Origin: Chitinophaga fulva
GTDB lineage: Bacteria > Bacteroidota > Bacteroidia > Chitinophagales > Chitinophagaceae
NCBI RefSeq assembly: GCF_012927205.1
Contig: NZ_JABBGC010000004.1
Location: 1 to 64,000, forward strand
DNA length: 64,000 nucleotides
Direction: 5' to 3'
Both the position numbers and the translations under genes were made by a program. Within the stretch, counting starts at the first letter, position 1, and each line of letters opens with the position of its first letter. The notes beneath the pieces are model-generated. The model worked only from the letters and a program-made list of their open reading frames with translations. It had not been told where the DNA came from and ran no database searches. Positions 28,001 through 37,151 of the stretch are shown here, piece after piece.

Positions 28001-28261
28001 ACTTTCAGCAGGGATGGCACTGATATCATACCCGATGGTAAGCGATGATTGTTTTTCAATCATCTGCAATACTTTTTTCATCGGTAGTTCTTTGGCCTGG
28101 ATGTCCACCCTGATCTTTTCCATCGACTGACCTTCTATGTGCGCGGCGGAAGCCATAGAGGTGGAAAGGAATGCGAAAAAGAGTGCTAGTCTCATTTTTA
28201 AGGAAAAAAGAGTTTTGACCGGCTTGACGCAACCGGCGTAAAAATTTCTCATTTTTGTCAT
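25058..28261 (-). CDS. SusC/RagA transporter with STN signalling domain
   Basis: 1067 residues. After a long N-region and signal peptide, residues ~52-120 form an STN domain (IRVDIQAKELPMKKVLQMIE, then YDISAIPAESKVNYTANGKT), the part that touches a FecR-type anti-sigma. Then come a carboxypeptidase-like fold (ISGRITDGKTHEPLPGVSIS), TonB box LDEVVVTGQG, plug (IEKIEYINGGAATTLYGSDA) and the barrel ending in RQFLGTLRLNF. Of the four SusC proteins in the window only this one has STN, and only this one is preceded by sigma and FecR genes, a consistent trans-envelope signalling set. Internal order on the minus strand: sigma, FecR, this gene, SusD, NPP. Confidence 0.95.
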   Translation of the reverse strand: MTKMRNFYAGCVKPVKTLFSLKMRLALFFAFLSTSMASAAHIEGQSMEKIRVDIQAKELPMKKVLQMIEKQSSLTIGYDISAIPAESKVNYTANGKTVAVVLRELLSSFPVNIVQVNDKYLLIQPNGQQQVVKISGRITDGKTHEPLPGVSISIKGSSSGTQTDIDGRFSLGFPAGKEEVTLSVYFVGFKKKEIVLKRENATGLNIQLEEDRLGLDEVVVTGQGVDIARRRLSSNVVSIGARDIEDAPAARLDQLLQSRLPNAQIKLTGGQAGATSIIRARGVNSAFVNSTPIIYVDGVRMDNLNTVSALGGGSAQGAAISAIADIPMENIEKIEYINGGAATTLYGSDAANGVIQIFTKKGGAGNVAVNAETQMGIETPTADFLHFKRTKELLMQNGFFQKHHIGLNGGQDKFGYSFSGNYLNSQGTEIFNQNSNRKIDFSTGFRAGLGEKVTYESSFTYVNNKYKRNRNGNQGGYTGLWFTESGASAITGPKFNPDIDNLSDTEFQRMKDYVREAERLQDNDITVNRFQTSQSFKYRPLKNLVFKATGGIDYRVQKNQVITTNKYLSFTTGNPVKDQGSITNNDRKYLGITLELNGQHEWKTDQFSFVTTVGTQFFRNEDQQIAYNGSNIRDGARNIKDAASKTSDEYYLEVVNYGIYVQENIGFKNKLFLDLGLRGDGNPAFGRNIGIQYYPKVGFSYIPSAEPWFASFEQVLSSAKVRGGFGIAGNLPTAFANERTIAFQGYNNDQAAFFGQPGNDNLKPEKTQTLEAGIDLGFLKDRLLISAGYYNAVTKDALFYVPPTPSTGQALSQLYNVGKILNRGWELSITAIPVDTKDFTLRLNASANTMYNNVESAGGVAPFNINGFSARTIQTVVQEGYPIGFLRGNYGVFGPDGVLQSTTAQQNLGTTIPNLFGSLGLNLRYKQFNFFVNGDYQKGAYANSFDRQFRFNYGASNEGIPQGEIDKNKRTNWLNFTNMFTEKTDYLKIRVIGCSYSWKPGMFNKVIKNATVSFSAVNPLNFAASSFDPEATISGSAQGQGGATTGGISYATYSAPRQFLGTLRLNF

Positions 28262-28362
28262 GTTTTTAATGTGATTCGTTAAAAATGCTGTGCCCTCCTA
28301 CAGGCGCAGGGACTAAAACCGGGGGTGTTGGTAGCACTTCCGGTTTTTTTGTTGATTACTGA

Positions 28363-29316
28363 TTAGTGTGCATAAGTTTTAGTGTAAATAATGATTTGTT
28401 CATTTTCATGTTTATAGGTGATGCCGGTAAGACCGGCCAATACATCGAGGATATTATGAATGTCTTCCCGCCGGAAACTGATGTTGTAGTGAGCGGTGTC
28501 CGCAGGTGTTGCATATAGTTGAATGCGGACCGGATATTGTCGTTGCAGTTCCGCCACCATACCCGTCAGCGTGTACCCGTTAAAGTCCAGCATGGCATGT
28601 TGCCATTGGCCTATCAGCGCGGTATCTTCATGGCCTTTTACTGCGAGGCCATTCAGACTGTTGTATTGCAGCGTTTCATTGCCTTCCAGGATATAGTTTT
28701 CCCGGGCTGTGGCTACCTGTACTTTCCCGCTGGCAACAGCAACTTTTGTATTTTCTTCACCGGGCCTGGAGCGGATATTAAAAGCCGTGCCCAGTACCGT
28801 GGTGGTCAGTTGCCCGTGTTGTACGCTGAAAGGATGTGCAGCGTCAGGGTGTACCACAAAGAAGGCTTCTCCATCCAATATTACCTTTCTGTCATGCTGA
28901 CCGAAGTGTGCTGTGAGCTGTAGCGTAGTGCCTGCGTTGAGCGTAACGATACTGCTGTCCGGCAGAACGATCTGCCTGGTGGAACCCACGCCTGTCTGCA
29001 CTATCATGGGATGTGCCGGTTGGTAGTGGGAGTACATCCATCCGCCTAACCCGGCCATCAGCGCTACAGCGGCGGCATACCGCAGCCATTTGCGGCGATA
29101 GAGCGGCCTTACGGGCGCTGTCTGACGAGTGATATGTTGTAATATTGACTGTTGCAATATCGCCCGCTCTTCGGGAGATAAGGGAGATTGCGCGGGGTTA
29201 TGAAGGGTACTGTACCAGTACTCCACCTGCTCCTTCTCTTCAGGAGAGGCATTACCCTGCAGGTATCGTTTCAGCAGCGCTTTTGCGCCGCCCTGATGTT
29301 GTTGCGGATGGTCCAT
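28363..29316 (-). CDS. FecR-family anti-sigma factor (DUF4974 C-terminus)
   Basis: 317 residues. The N-terminal cytoplasmic part (1-80) binds the sigma factor, one membrane helix lies at about 81-98 (YAAAVALMAGLGGWM), then the FecR domain (VGSTRQIVLPDSSIVTLNAG; VILDGEAFFVVHPDAAHPF; TVLGTAFNIRS) and a C-terminal DUF4974 module (GMVAELQRQYPVRIQL, FRREDIHNILDVLAGLTG). It should release the sigma factor when the STN domain of the SusC protein reports substrate. It lies 47 bp after the sigma gene and 101 bp before susC. Confidence 0.95.
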   Translation of the reverse strand: MDHPQQHQGGAKALLKRYLQGNASPEEKEQVEYWYSTLHNPAQSPLSPEERAILQQSILQHITRQTAPVRPLYRRKWLRYAAAVALMAGLGGWMYSHYQPAHPMIVQTGVGSTRQIVLPDSSIVTLNAGTTLQLTAHFGQHDRKVILDGEAFFVVHPDAAHPFSVQHGQLTTTVLGTAFNIRSRPGEENTKVAVASGKVQVATARENYILEGNETLQYNSLNGLAVKGHEDTALIGQWQHAMLDFNGYTLTGMVAELQRQYPVRIQLYATPADTAHYNISFRREDIHNILDVLAGLTGITYKHENEQIIIYTKTYAH

Positions 29317-29363
29317 ACAAGGAGAGAATCTCTCCGGAGGACGGTAAGTACCGCTAATCTGTG

Positions 29364-29981
29364 TTACGGAATTATTAAGTTGTTATAAGAGGGAATAGCT
29401 GCCAGTAAAAGTATAGTGCTGAGATAATGTTCATTTTTGTGCAGGCGTGAACGCAGGATACGCAGTGCCAGTGTGATATTGTTCTTGACGGTTTGTTCGG
29501 AAAGAGACATCTTCAGCGCGATGTCTTTCAGGCTGAGATTATCTTCCCGGCTAAGCAGGTAGGGCGTTTTGAGGCGGTCCGGCAGCTGTTCCACTTCCTG
29601 CCGGATATGATGTTCCAGCTCTTTCAGGTATAGCCGGGCTTCGGAATTATTTTCCATTTGTCCGTCAGCCGCGGCTTCCAGTAACATATCGTTGTAAATA
29701 GTAACCCCTGGTCTGGAAAAGTAATCGATGATGGCATACCGGGCAGCCTGATAAAGGTAGGCGGTAAGGCACCCGTTTTCGCCGGTATACAGGTGTGCAC
29801 GGTTGTTCCAGCAACTGATGAAAATATCCTGTACAATATCCTGAGCATCTGCCCCTTGTCTTATACGCGATTTCGTATAGGTATAAATTTCCTCCCAGTA
29901 GCGATTCACAAAGGTGGTGAAAGCTGTGTGATTCCCCTGCTGAATCAGTAATAACAACCGATGGTCCGTTAGCTTTTCCAT
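29364..29981 (-). CDS. ECF sigma factor of the SusCD-NPP locus
   Basis: 205 residues from the ATG at 29981. Region 2 shows DAQDIVQDIFISCWNNRAHL and YLYQAARYAIIDYFSR; region 4 shows LKDIALKMSLSEQTVKNNIT. This is the Bacteroidota sigma subtype paired with FecR. An upstream TTG at 29993 extends the frame by 4 codons, but it lies in the -7 box (29991-29998), so the ATG is used. Only 9 bp separate that box from the ATG, so the mRNA should begin at or next to the start codon. The gene heads the operon for FecR, SusC, SusD and NPP, although susC may also have its own sigma-dependent promoter in the 101-bp gap before it. Confidence 0.94.
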   Translation of the reverse strand: MEKLTDHRLLLLIQQGNHTAFTTFVNRYWEEIYTYTKSRIRQGADAQDIVQDIFISCWNNRAHLYTGENGCLTAYLYQAARYAIIDYFSRPGVTIYNDMLLEAAADGQMENNSEARLYLKELEHHIRQEVEQLPDRLKTPYLLSREDNLSLKDIALKMSLSEQTVKNNITLALRILRSRLHKNEHYLSTILLLAAIPSYNNLIIP

Positions 29982-29990
29982 ATCCGGAAG

Positions 29991-29998
29991 CAAACTTA
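29991..29998 (-). promoter_or_regulatory. -7 element of the ECF sigma gene
   Basis: TAAGTTTG on the minus strand, followed by C, matches TAnnTTTG. It ends 9 bp before the ATG at 29981, predicting a leaderless or nearly leaderless transcript. Confidence 0.7.
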
Positions 29999-30024
29999 GA
30001 CAGCAGATGTGAACTGAATATTAA

Positions 30025-30056
30025 GAATGGCTTTTAGTATTCACTAAAAGCCATTC
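30025..30056 (-). terminator. terminator after the WGR gene
   Basis: Perfect 14-bp stem GAATGGCTTTTAGT/ACTAAAAGCCATTC with a 4-nt loop, 21 bp beyond the stop of the leftward WGR gene. The T tract on the minus strand is weak (TTAATATT), but the stem is strong. Confidence 0.7.
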
Positions 30057-30077
30057 AATAATGTTTTTTGATAATGT

Positions 30078-33000
30078 CTATTTTATTTTCTCCATGAAAT
30101 CTTCACTGAGAAATCCTTTTTCTTCCAGTTTCATCTTATCAATTTTTTCCATGCCTTTCTGAAAGTCTTTTTGGTAGGCAGGATCAAACTGCATCGCTTT
30201 GTGCCACAGTAATATCTGCGTTTCGTAGAAGGGATTCAGCGCACTTTTGTCTTCAATCGGGGAGATTGTTTTCATGGTGGTTTTGATATGCTGTAATCCT
30301 TCCTTTAGCTGTGGTAGGTCCTGCGCGGTTTCATAACAACGGTATGCCAGGCTGTTGTGCGCATTGCGTAAGGCCGCCCGGATGGGCGTATATTCTTCCA
30401 GGTAATCCCAAAGCGAGAGTTTCCCCAGTTCGGCAATGGTCTTCCGGCATACGTCCAGCGAAGCTTCCTGCTGACCGGCTTCATAAAGGGCATAACGCTG
30501 ATGGTCCCATACCTGTGCCCACAGCCACATTTCGGTGCATTGTGCATCTTGCAGCTGTTTTTCTGCTTGTGCCAGCAGGTCCAGCGCCAGCGGATAGTTA
30601 TTGCTTTCAATCAACAAGCCGGCTTCGCGCATATTGTGGCTAAAATCATCGCGACTGAATTCGTACACATCACCAACAGGCGGCAGCTGGAAGCTGTCAT
30701 AAGGGAATGTCAGCCAGTATTCCTTTTCTATCTTCTGTGTTTTGGCTGTATCCTGTGCCTGGCGCCAGTATTCAGTGGCCTGTTTGCTGTCGCCCTCCAG
30801 GTGATAGCTCCATCCGGTATAATACAACGCCTGATGCACATAATGATCGCGTACTGCTGCCGATTTTTTCACTGCCAGCAGTTGTGTGCGGGCATCGGTA
30901 TATTGCTGCTGGTGAATCAGGCCAAGACCCAGATTGACCAGTATCATATCCTCATAAAGACGTGCTTTGTGTTTTTGGAGCAGGGTGCTGAAGACAGCCG
31001 CATAATGCTCATAAGGGACGAATTTAAGATAGGAGCTGTTGCTCAGGACAACCTGCAGGCAGCGCTGCTCCGTACGCTGCGCCAGTGGCATAAAGCGGAT
31101 GTTTTCCGCATCGCGTCCGAGCGCCAGGCTGCATACCTTTTCCGTGCGCATGGCCAGCGGCACATATTCCAGCGCTGTGCCATAATCCTGCGAACAAGCT
31201 GTTTCACACATGGCCTGCGTTACAAACTGCTTCGGCACAAACTGAAAATCGTAGGAATTGCGCTTAACGGCAATGTCACAGATTTTCTGCGTGAGATATT
31301 GCGGTGGCACGCCGTAAATCCGTTCGCTGGCATTCGGCTCGTGGGCCGTGAGTGCACCGATGATGAAGTCCTCATCCCAGAAACATGCCCATACTTTACC
31401 AAAGGTATCGTAGTCGAATTCTTCAGGTTTGTCAAAAACAACGTTGATCCGGGACTCCCATCCATACTGTTTTACCTTTTCCTTAAAGTCCGGGTGATCA
31501 CCGATATGTTTTTTGATGTACTGGTAACTTTGCTGGTTGATAGCTCCCTGGGGGATACGCGGGAAAATATCCATGCCATGTTTCAGGATCAGTTGGCTGA
31601 GCCGCTCAATATCGTGCCGGGAGCCATAGCGCCAGCGCTGGCGATCGAACTGTTCTACGATAAAAGGCCATTCCGGCTGTTGTCCGTATTTGGCAACAGC
31701 GTAATCGTACACCGCTTTATCCACATTTCGGGCCGGGATACGTTCTATTACATGAATACCCAGATCAATAGCTTGTTGGATATACTCGCTGGTATAATAT
31801 TTCGACGGTAATACTTTGCCGGATGAATTTCCCAGTACCCCGCCGGCGATCAGCGCGATGTTCATGCGTTCATCCCGGAAGGCTGCAGGTACCAGCGAAT
31901 AGTTGTACTGATTGTTGCTCACCGCGAGGAAACAGAGGTCATATGTCCTTTTTTCTTCGGGAACATAGGTAAGGTCGATTCCCTGCGGATGCGCATTGAA
32001 TATAGCATCTGTGAGTAATGCCGGAGGAATGTGCTGGTAGTGACAGGCATCTTCCCTGCTCACAGCCAGCAGGGCTATTTCCGGTGTCACAAGATCTGCT
32101 TTGAAATGCTGGAGGATACCACCTTCCACATCATAATCACCCAGATGCCGGTGTTGCATAAGGGTCTGCAGCATATTGCCGCTGCGGTATTGCTCCGGTA
32201 TAGTAGTGACCTTATGCCACATTTTATTGTGCAGGTTGGGCCCATGCTGTTGTAACGCGTCTGCAAAAAACTGGTCCCAGTAAGTTTGGTCCTTTACGGC
32301 AGCCGCGGGCTTACTGGAATCCCAGTTTACCGTAACCGGTTTCCCATAAATGTAGGAGAGGTCAGTATGTTCTGTATAAGGCCGGGCTTTCTGATTTTTG
32401 TCATAAGCAGCCCGGTAATACGTGTTGGCCTGTTGTTGATCTCCCTGAAGATGATAAACTAAACCTAATAACCAGTTGTTGGTAAAAATACTTTTGATGG
32501 CAATGGACCTTTCAAGATGACTTTTTGCGTCTGCCCATTGTTGCCGGCGAATCAATACTTCTCCTATGATACGCAGGGAGAAGTGTGCTGAAGGGGACTT
32601 CTGTACGGCCATTTCCGCCCATTGTATGGCTTTATCATCTGCGCCGGTTATCACAGCGCACAAGGCGGCTTCCTGCATGCAGGTGAACTCGTATGCCACT
32701 TTCTCTGGGGTATACGGAATGCCTTTGGCAAAAAGTTCCATCGCCTGCGTATATGCTTTCTGGTCATAAAGCACGTGGCCGGCCTGGTGGTAAGCCCAAT
32801 AGTAGCCTGGAGATACGGTGGTGGCTTCCTTGAAGCACTGATAGGCCCCTGCGAAATCATCCTGCCCTTGCAGGCTGATTCCCTGGCGGACCAGCTGTAT
32901 GCCTTTGGGGGTAACGCCGTCCTGTAATACGGGTTGTTTGTCCCGAAGTGCTTCATACAGGCGGAGATAATTGAACCCCATGTTGTCGTGCCAATCCTCG

Positions 33001-34433
33001 CTGATAGCACTGTAGAACTCAGGCCGGAAAGCGAAAGCGTATTCGTGCCATGCCAACAGGGCGTTGCCGGTATTGTAGGCAGAAAGGTCGTCGTTGCTGT
33101 ACATGGCCGTAATCAGCGTTTGTGGACCGAAATCAAAACAATGGAGGTTATAAAACCAGGAAAAGAAATAAGGGGCGTTTATATTCCGATGGGGCATGGT
33201 ATGTACCGCCTCATCATCCTGGCCCATGGCCAGGGCGATGTAGCGCACGGTTTCTGTGCCGCAGGTTTTCTGGAATGAGTCCAGGTTGAGGAAGTCAATG
33301 GTACTGTCGCCTGTCACATAATAAGGTGTAGAGGAAGGCACCTGCCCGCGGATGGTCATATTGCCTTTTACCACGAGGAGGTCCCAATAATCGTTCGGCA
33401 GCCTCAGGTCACCGTCTATGACAAGGTCTCCGTCACAGAAATAGATGCGGGAACAGTCCTCGAAATAGTCGTGCTCCGTTTCATAATTCTCGGTGGTCCA
33501 GTTGGTGTCGGCGGGGTCATGATCGTCATTGTCCCAATAGTCAAATAGGTCCTCTGTACCCAGTCTGTTCAGTACTTCCTGATAGGAGAGCTGTTCCAGC
33601 CGGTGTTGGGCTATGAAAGCGCGGTCTTCCGCGTCTTCATCTTTTTCTTCCTCCTTCTCCTCTTCTTCCGTTTCAACGGCCACATCTTCTGCTGCAGGCA
33701 GCTGGAAATAGTCTTTCTGTGCGATCAGTGGCGCAAAGGCCGTGGCCAGTATGTCATCGTTCACTTCTGTGAAAGAAGGTTGGATATATACGCGGTGTAC
33801 ATCTCCGAGAGGATCAATAAAGAAGAACCATTTTTCTTCATCATTCATGATCATGCCGAGCATCCAGCAGTGGGAGAGGAGGATTTTCTCCTGCTCAAAC
33901 CATTCACTCTCGCAACGGTAAATATTCAGGAAGGTCTGGAGCAGATTATATAAGGTGGTGGCATTTTCGGCGTTATCATTATAGGCGTATACGGCGCAGA
34001 GGAAATCACCTTTCTCAAAGTAGAAGTATCCTTTTTTGCGCCAGTAGGTCGTAAATGCAGGTGGGAAAAGGAGACCGGACGCAATTTCCATTGCCCGGAT
34101 ATTTTCTTCGGACACGGGATGTAGTGCCTGCACATGTTCCGGCCATTCGGCTTCCACATAGGCGGCCATCGCCAGGATATCGTCGTATAATGAAGCCGGT
34201 AGGGTAAAGTCACTTTGTTTCGCTTCTTCTTCAGGCTGATACCCTTTTTTCGTTTTTTCCGTAATGAGCTTATCAGCGGCCTTCAGGCAGTCTTCTACCG
34301 TAGCGAAAGTTTTGACTTGTGTTTGTCCTTGTGTACCGGCTTTTCCAAAGGTAACGGTGAGTTCCTGGCCATTGATTTCAATGTCCCAGAACTTGTGTGA
34401 TTTTTCGTCCTGATAAATAAATTTCTTTTTCAT
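30078..34433 (-). CDS. giant cytoplasmic protein: WGR, SUKH-like region, TPRs and DUF4116-like repeats
   Basis: 1451 residues, no signal peptide or membrane helix. Residues 1-75 form a WGR domain; the name-giving triplet is FGK here ([11 protein letters not shown]). Residues ~80-235 look like a SMI1/KNR4 (SUKH-like) fold ([19 protein letters not shown]). An acidic linker (~248-268) and a short beta-repeat segment ([17 protein letters not shown], ~330-350) follow. TPR-like helices occupy ~500-700. From ~780 to ~1180 there are repeated units of the form 'cxxAvxxnxxnxxfVPxxxrt', similar to DUF4116-type repeats. The C-terminal ~270 residues are again TPR-like. WGR domains occur in nucleic-acid-linked regulators and SUKH domains in toxin immunity proteins; the combination suggests a scaffold with protein or nucleic-acid partners. 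Function unknown. Monocistronic. Confidence 0.85.
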   Translation of the reverse strand: MKKKFIYQDEKSHKFWDIEINGQELTVTFGKAGTQGQTQVKTFATVEDCLKAADKLITEKTKKGYQPEEEAKQSDFTLPASLYDDILAMAAYVEAEWPEHVQALHPVSEENIRAMEIASGLLFPPAFTTYWRKKGYFYFEKGDFLCAVYAYNDNAENATTLYNLLQTFLNIYRCESEWFEQEKILLSHCWMLGMIMNDEEKWFFFIDPLGDVHRVYIQPSFTEVNDDILATAFAPLIAQKDYFQLPAAEDVAVETEEEEKEEEKDEDAEDRAFIAQHRLEQLSYQEVLNRLGTEDLFDYWDNDDHDPADTNWTTENYETEHDYFEDCSRIYFCDGDLVIDGDLRLPNDYWDLLVVKGNMTIRGQVPSSTPYYVTGDSTIDFLNLDSFQKTCGTETVRYIALAMGQDDEAVHTMPHRNINAPYFFSWFYNLHCFDFGPQTLITAMYSNDDLSAYNTGNALLAWHEYAFAFRPEFYSAISEDWHDNMGFNYLRLYEALRDKQPVLQDGVTPKGIQLVRQGISLQGQDDFAGAYQCFKEATTVSPGYYWAYHQAGHVLYDQKAYTQAMELFAKGIPYTPEKVAYEFTCMQEAALCAVITGADDKAIQWAEMAVQKSPSAHFSLRIIGEVLIRRQQWADAKSHLERSIAIKSIFTNNWLLGLVYHLQGDQQQANTYYRAAYDKNQKARPYTEHTDLSYIYGKPVTVNWDSSKPAAAVKDQTYWDQFFADALQQHGPNLHNKMWHKVTTIPEQYRSGNMLQTLMQHRHLGDYDVEGGILQHFKADLVTPEIALLAVSREDACHYQHIPPALLTDAIFNAHPQGIDLTYVPEEKRTYDLCFLAVSNNQYNYSLVPAAFRDERMNIALIAGGVLGNSSGKVLPSKYYTSEYIQQAIDLGIHVIERIPARNVDKAVYDYAVAKYGQQPEWPFIVEQFDRQRWRYGSRHDIERLSQLILKHGMDIFPRIPQGAINQQSYQYIKKHIGDHPDFKEKVKQYGWESRINVVFDKPEEFDYDTFGKVWACFWDEDFIIGALTAHEPNASERIYGVPPQYLTQKICDIAVKRNSYDFQFVPKQFVTQAMCETACSQDYGTALEYVPLAMRTEKVCSLALGRDAENIRFMPLAQRTEQRCLQVVLSNSSYLKFVPYEHYAAVFSTLLQKHKARLYEDMILVNLGLGLIHQQQYTDARTQLLAVKKSAAVRDHYVHQALYYTGWSYHLEGDSKQATEYWRQAQDTAKTQKIEKEYWLTFPYDSFQLPPVGDVYEFSRDDFSHNMREAGLLIESNNYPLALDLLAQAEKQLQDAQCTEMWLWAQVWDHQRYALYEAGQQEASLDVCRKTIAELGKLSLWDYLEEYTPIRAALRNAHNSLAYRCYETAQDLPQLKEGLQHIKTTMKTISPIEDKSALNPFYETQILLWHKAMQFDPAYQKDFQKGMEKIDKMKLEEKGFLSEDFMEKIK

Positions 34434-34549
34434 GTAGTGTTTTCATTTCTCTGTTGTGGCAGTTCCCTGACCGCAACTTTCGGGAGGGGTTGGGGCGCTG
34501 AACGTATAGGTGTCGGGTTGACAACGAAGCTAAGATAGTATAAGATCAT

Positions 34550-34557
34550 TACATTTG
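34550..34557 (+). promoter_or_regulatory. -7 element of the 34588 gene
   Basis: TACATTTG matches TAnnTTTG and lies 30 bp before the ATG at 34588, in the 154-bp divergent gap to the WGR gene. Confidence 0.65.
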
Positions 34558-34587
34558 TAGTGTGAGTTCACCCGCAAAAAAAATATC

Positions 34588-35169
34588 ATGACCTGTTTAC
34601 GTACCCCCTTTTTCAACAGGCTCTTAGCAGCAGCTGTTTTGTTTGTTATTACCGTGTCTTTCCAGCAACCCGTTTCCTTAAAAGCCTTTATCCCCAAAGG
34701 ATACGAGATTTTAGATACCACTGCCGGGGATCTTAACCGCGATGGCTTATCCGATATGATCATGATCTTACGTAAGAAAGGAGAAGATTCCACCTCCGAT
34801 GTAGTGGAGCATCCGGAGAAACGGCCGTTGCTGATCCTGCTCGGCCAGCCGGACCACTCCTATAAGCTGGCCGCCCGTAATGACAACGTCGTGTATTGTG
34901 TGGACTGTGGCGGGGTGATGGGCGATCCTTTTCAGGGAGTGACCATCAAAAATGGTTATTTCTCTGTGGAGCACTATGGCGGCAGCGCCTGGAGATGGAC
35001 ACGGATCATCACCTTCAGGTATTCTCCTGAAGACAAAAACTGGTACCTGTATAAGGACGGAGGTGACAGTTTTCATGCCTCCCAGCCTGATAGCGTGACC
35101 ACCAAAGTGCGTACTGTCAAGGATTTTGGTAAGGTGCCGTTTGTGAAATATGATATTTATAAAAGATAA
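34588..35169 (+). CDS. secreted protein of unknown function with FG-GAP-like segment
   Basis: 193 residues with an N-terminal signal sequence (LLAAAVLFVITVSFQQPVS). Right after it the segment TTAGDLNRDGLSDMIMILRK has the Asp-rich calcium-binding look of an FG-GAP/dockerin-type loop (GDLNRDGLSD). The remainder is a beta-rich domain with two cysteines (CVDCGGVMGDPFQG) and a Trp/Tyr-rich strand region (YGGSAWRWTRIITFRYS). It has a promoter of its own and converges with the lipoprotein gene, 13 bp away. Similar small secreted proteins are seen in Bacteroidota without known role. Confidence 0.75.
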   Translation: MTCLRTPFFNRLLAAAVLFVITVSFQQPVSLKAFIPKGYEILDTTAGDLNRDGLSDMIMILRKKGEDSTSDVVEHPEKRPLLILLGQPDHSYKLAARNDNVVYCVDCGGVMGDPFQGVTIKNGYFSVEHYGGSAWRWTRIITFRYSPEDKNWYLYKDGGDSFHASQPDSVTTKVRTVKDFGKVPFVKYDIYKR

Positions 35170-35182
35170 AATATAAAAGACG

Positions 35183-36721
35183 CTATTCCCTGCCCTTAAA
35201 AATATAAAGCTGTGTGTTGGCTTCTGTTAGTCCGTCGGTTTTCCGCGCGCCAAAAAGATAGATCGTTTTTTCCGGCGTCACGAAAATGGAGTGGACATCT
35301 TTTTTACTGATTGAATCACTTTCCGGGATCCTATAATGCCAGTTGTAGGCTCCTTGTGTACCGTGTTTCATGATAAACCGCCATGCCCGGGTTGAATCGA
35401 GTGTCTGAACTGTTCCGGTAACATAATAGTTACCGTCTCTATCCTGGCTGAAGTCGGTCGGCATGGTACGGGAATCTCTTACGCCTATGAAATTAGGCGG
35501 ACGTATAAACTGATGCCACAATTGTTTGCCTGTGTTTGCATCCAGTTCAGTCAGTGTTCCTATACTACTTTTCGGATAGTAAGTAACACAGGTCAATACT
35601 ACGGGGTTTTTCTGCACATTTTGGCGGATGCTGATACCCTCGATATTCCCCGTTCCAGGGTAGTAGTAATTTTCCTGTTTAACATGCCATTTGTAATGAT
35701 TATCCAGGCTATAGCTGGCAATGCTGACAGCATCTTCCCCATGAACGTCGCTTATAACTGTCCATCCATCTGGAGTACTGATTGATTTTTTGAGCCCGGA
35801 GGAAATATTGTACTGGCTTTTGCGAGGGTTCATAAGGCTGATGGATTTATTCGGCCAGTCGATGAGATTGGTCCACAGATCGAAGCTTATGCTGTTATCC
35901 CTCATATTTAAGACCAGCTGCCGAATGGCGTTTTCGTGTATTCCTATCAGCGTGCTGACTGGCGGGCCTAGTACAAATCTATCCACCTGGCTTCCTTCAG
36001 AAGTCGTTTTAGCGACGAGTGTATTCCCTGTGTCCGGATTTTTACTACCACTGATAATCACATAGCCATCGTTGATTTTCAGCAGTCTGTATGGCATATA
36101 ATAGACACTTTCGCGATAATCTTTGCTCCATAGCATGTTACCATTGCCATCTACCTTAATCAGTCTTGACCAGCAATTATCCGGAGAATCTGCTCCATGA
36201 ACACTACCCAGTATGGCAAAACCATTATTGTCGTCATACACCACGGACCTGATACTAAAAAAGTCACCACTGATAAATTCTTTTTCCCATTGATCTTTTA
36301 GTCCGGAGGTGGTAGTGGATTTCTGCGGACTGTAATAGACAGTACCGTTGATAATCACATAGGCCCGGAAATAGATAGTGAGGTAAGATTTAACAAAGAG
36401 CCCGTCTATACTGGTTTTCGGATCGTTGGTGTAGGATTGGGTTTTGGTGTCATTGATGGTGGGATTACCGGTATAGTTGTAGCAAATTCCGTGTTCACTT
36501 GCTTTGTTAATAATCGTAGAATCGCCCACCAGCTGATATCCCTCCGGCATCTTCCAGGACACAAAAATTCTCAGGTGGTAAAAATCAAATGCCCCTATAC
36601 TATCAATGCTAAGCCGGACATCTTCTGCAGCGGGTGGCAGTATTTTATCTTTCTTACAGGATAAGTTGGCAATAATTGCCAGCAGGGCAAAGGCAACAAA
36701 GAGGCTACAATACTTTTTCAT
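35183..36721 (-). CDS. surface lipoprotein with fibronectin-like and repeat beta domains
   Basis: 512 residues from the ATG at 36721, chosen because it yields a lipoprotein signal with lipobox NLSC (Cys22, then KKDK); the frame extends upstream by 23 codons without a signal. Residues ~35-140 resemble a fibronectin-III-like beta domain (FDFYHLRIFVSWKMPEGYQL). The rest has repeating blades of the type 'G-x-A-x-LGS-x-H-x-A-D-x-P-D-N ... KVDGNGNMLWSKDY', as in beta-propeller proteins with WxK motifs. Probably a surface-exposed protein; no catalytic site seen. A TAGCTTTA about 30 bp upstream is a possible -7 element. Confidence 0.72.
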   Translation of the reverse strand: MKKYCSLFVAFALLAIIANLSCKKDKILPPAAEDVRLSIDSIGAFDFYHLRIFVSWKMPEGYQLVGDSTIINKASEHGICYNYTGNPTINDTKTQSYTNDPKTSIDGLFVKSYLTIYFRAYVIINGTVYYSPQKSTTTSGLKDQWEKEFISGDFFSIRSVVYDDNNGFAILGSVHGADSPDNCWSRLIKVDGNGNMLWSKDYRESVYYMPYRLLKINDGYVIISGSKNPDTGNTLVAKTTSEGSQVDRFVLGPPVSTLIGIHENAIRQLVLNMRDNSISFDLWTNLIDWPNKSISLMNPRKSQYNISSGLKKSISTPDGWTVISDVHGEDAVSIASYSLDNHYKWHVKQENYYYPGTGNIEGISIRQNVQKNPVVLTCVTYYPKSSIGTLTELDANTGKQLWHQFIRPPNFIGVRDSRTMPTDFSQDRDGNYYVTGTVQTLDSTRAWRFIMKHGTQGAYNWHYRIPESDSISKKDVHSIFVTPEKTIYLFGARKTDGLTEANTQLYIFKGRE

Positions 36722-37151
36722 ACGTACAGGGGATCCAATGATTGATGACCTAAAGCTATCATATTTTGAAGACAATTTAAACCCTTCCATAAGCTTTAAA
36801 AAAATGTTATGAACGGCGATGCCCGTCCGGGCTCGTTTTCCTGCTATTTTATCTTGTCCGCATTAAAAGTTATACAGTAAAAAACGGTTTCAAGCATACT
36901 TTTCGATAATTTTGCGCCCTCAAGGTTAAAGAAATGTTAACCTGGAAACCATTTTGCTTGTAAAGAGATTGCCTGTGCCCACTGAAAAGAATTAGCACCC
37001 AATACTTGTAGCAAGTCTGTTATTCGTCCTTTGTAGCCCGGCCCTCGCTGGGCGTTGCTGTGGCATTTCATCACCTCAGTTGTACCTGTGGCAGCGGGCC
37101 GGATTGTTGTTCCCTGAAGTATTGTCTGTACAATCTTAACAACTCCTATCT
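36722..37151. other. 430-bp regulatory region with promoter of the protease-SusCD operon
   Basis: No gene is seen. TAATTTTGC at 36907-36915 matches the -7 element on the plus strand and would give a leader of about 240 nt before the protease ATG. Just past the expected start lies an inverted repeat AGGTTAA/TTAACCT (36923-36929 and 36937-36943), which could be a 5' hairpin or an operator. The leader also has a GC-rich stretch near 37040-37110 (GGCCCTCGCTGGGCG; GGCAGCGGGCC), able to fold. Nothing matches a known riboswitch class. Confidence 0.55.

Noticed and set aside
30501-31811. Open frame of 436 codons on the plus strand opposite the WGR gene
   Set aside because: Antisense shadow of a real 1451-residue gene; no promoter, no recognisable domain.
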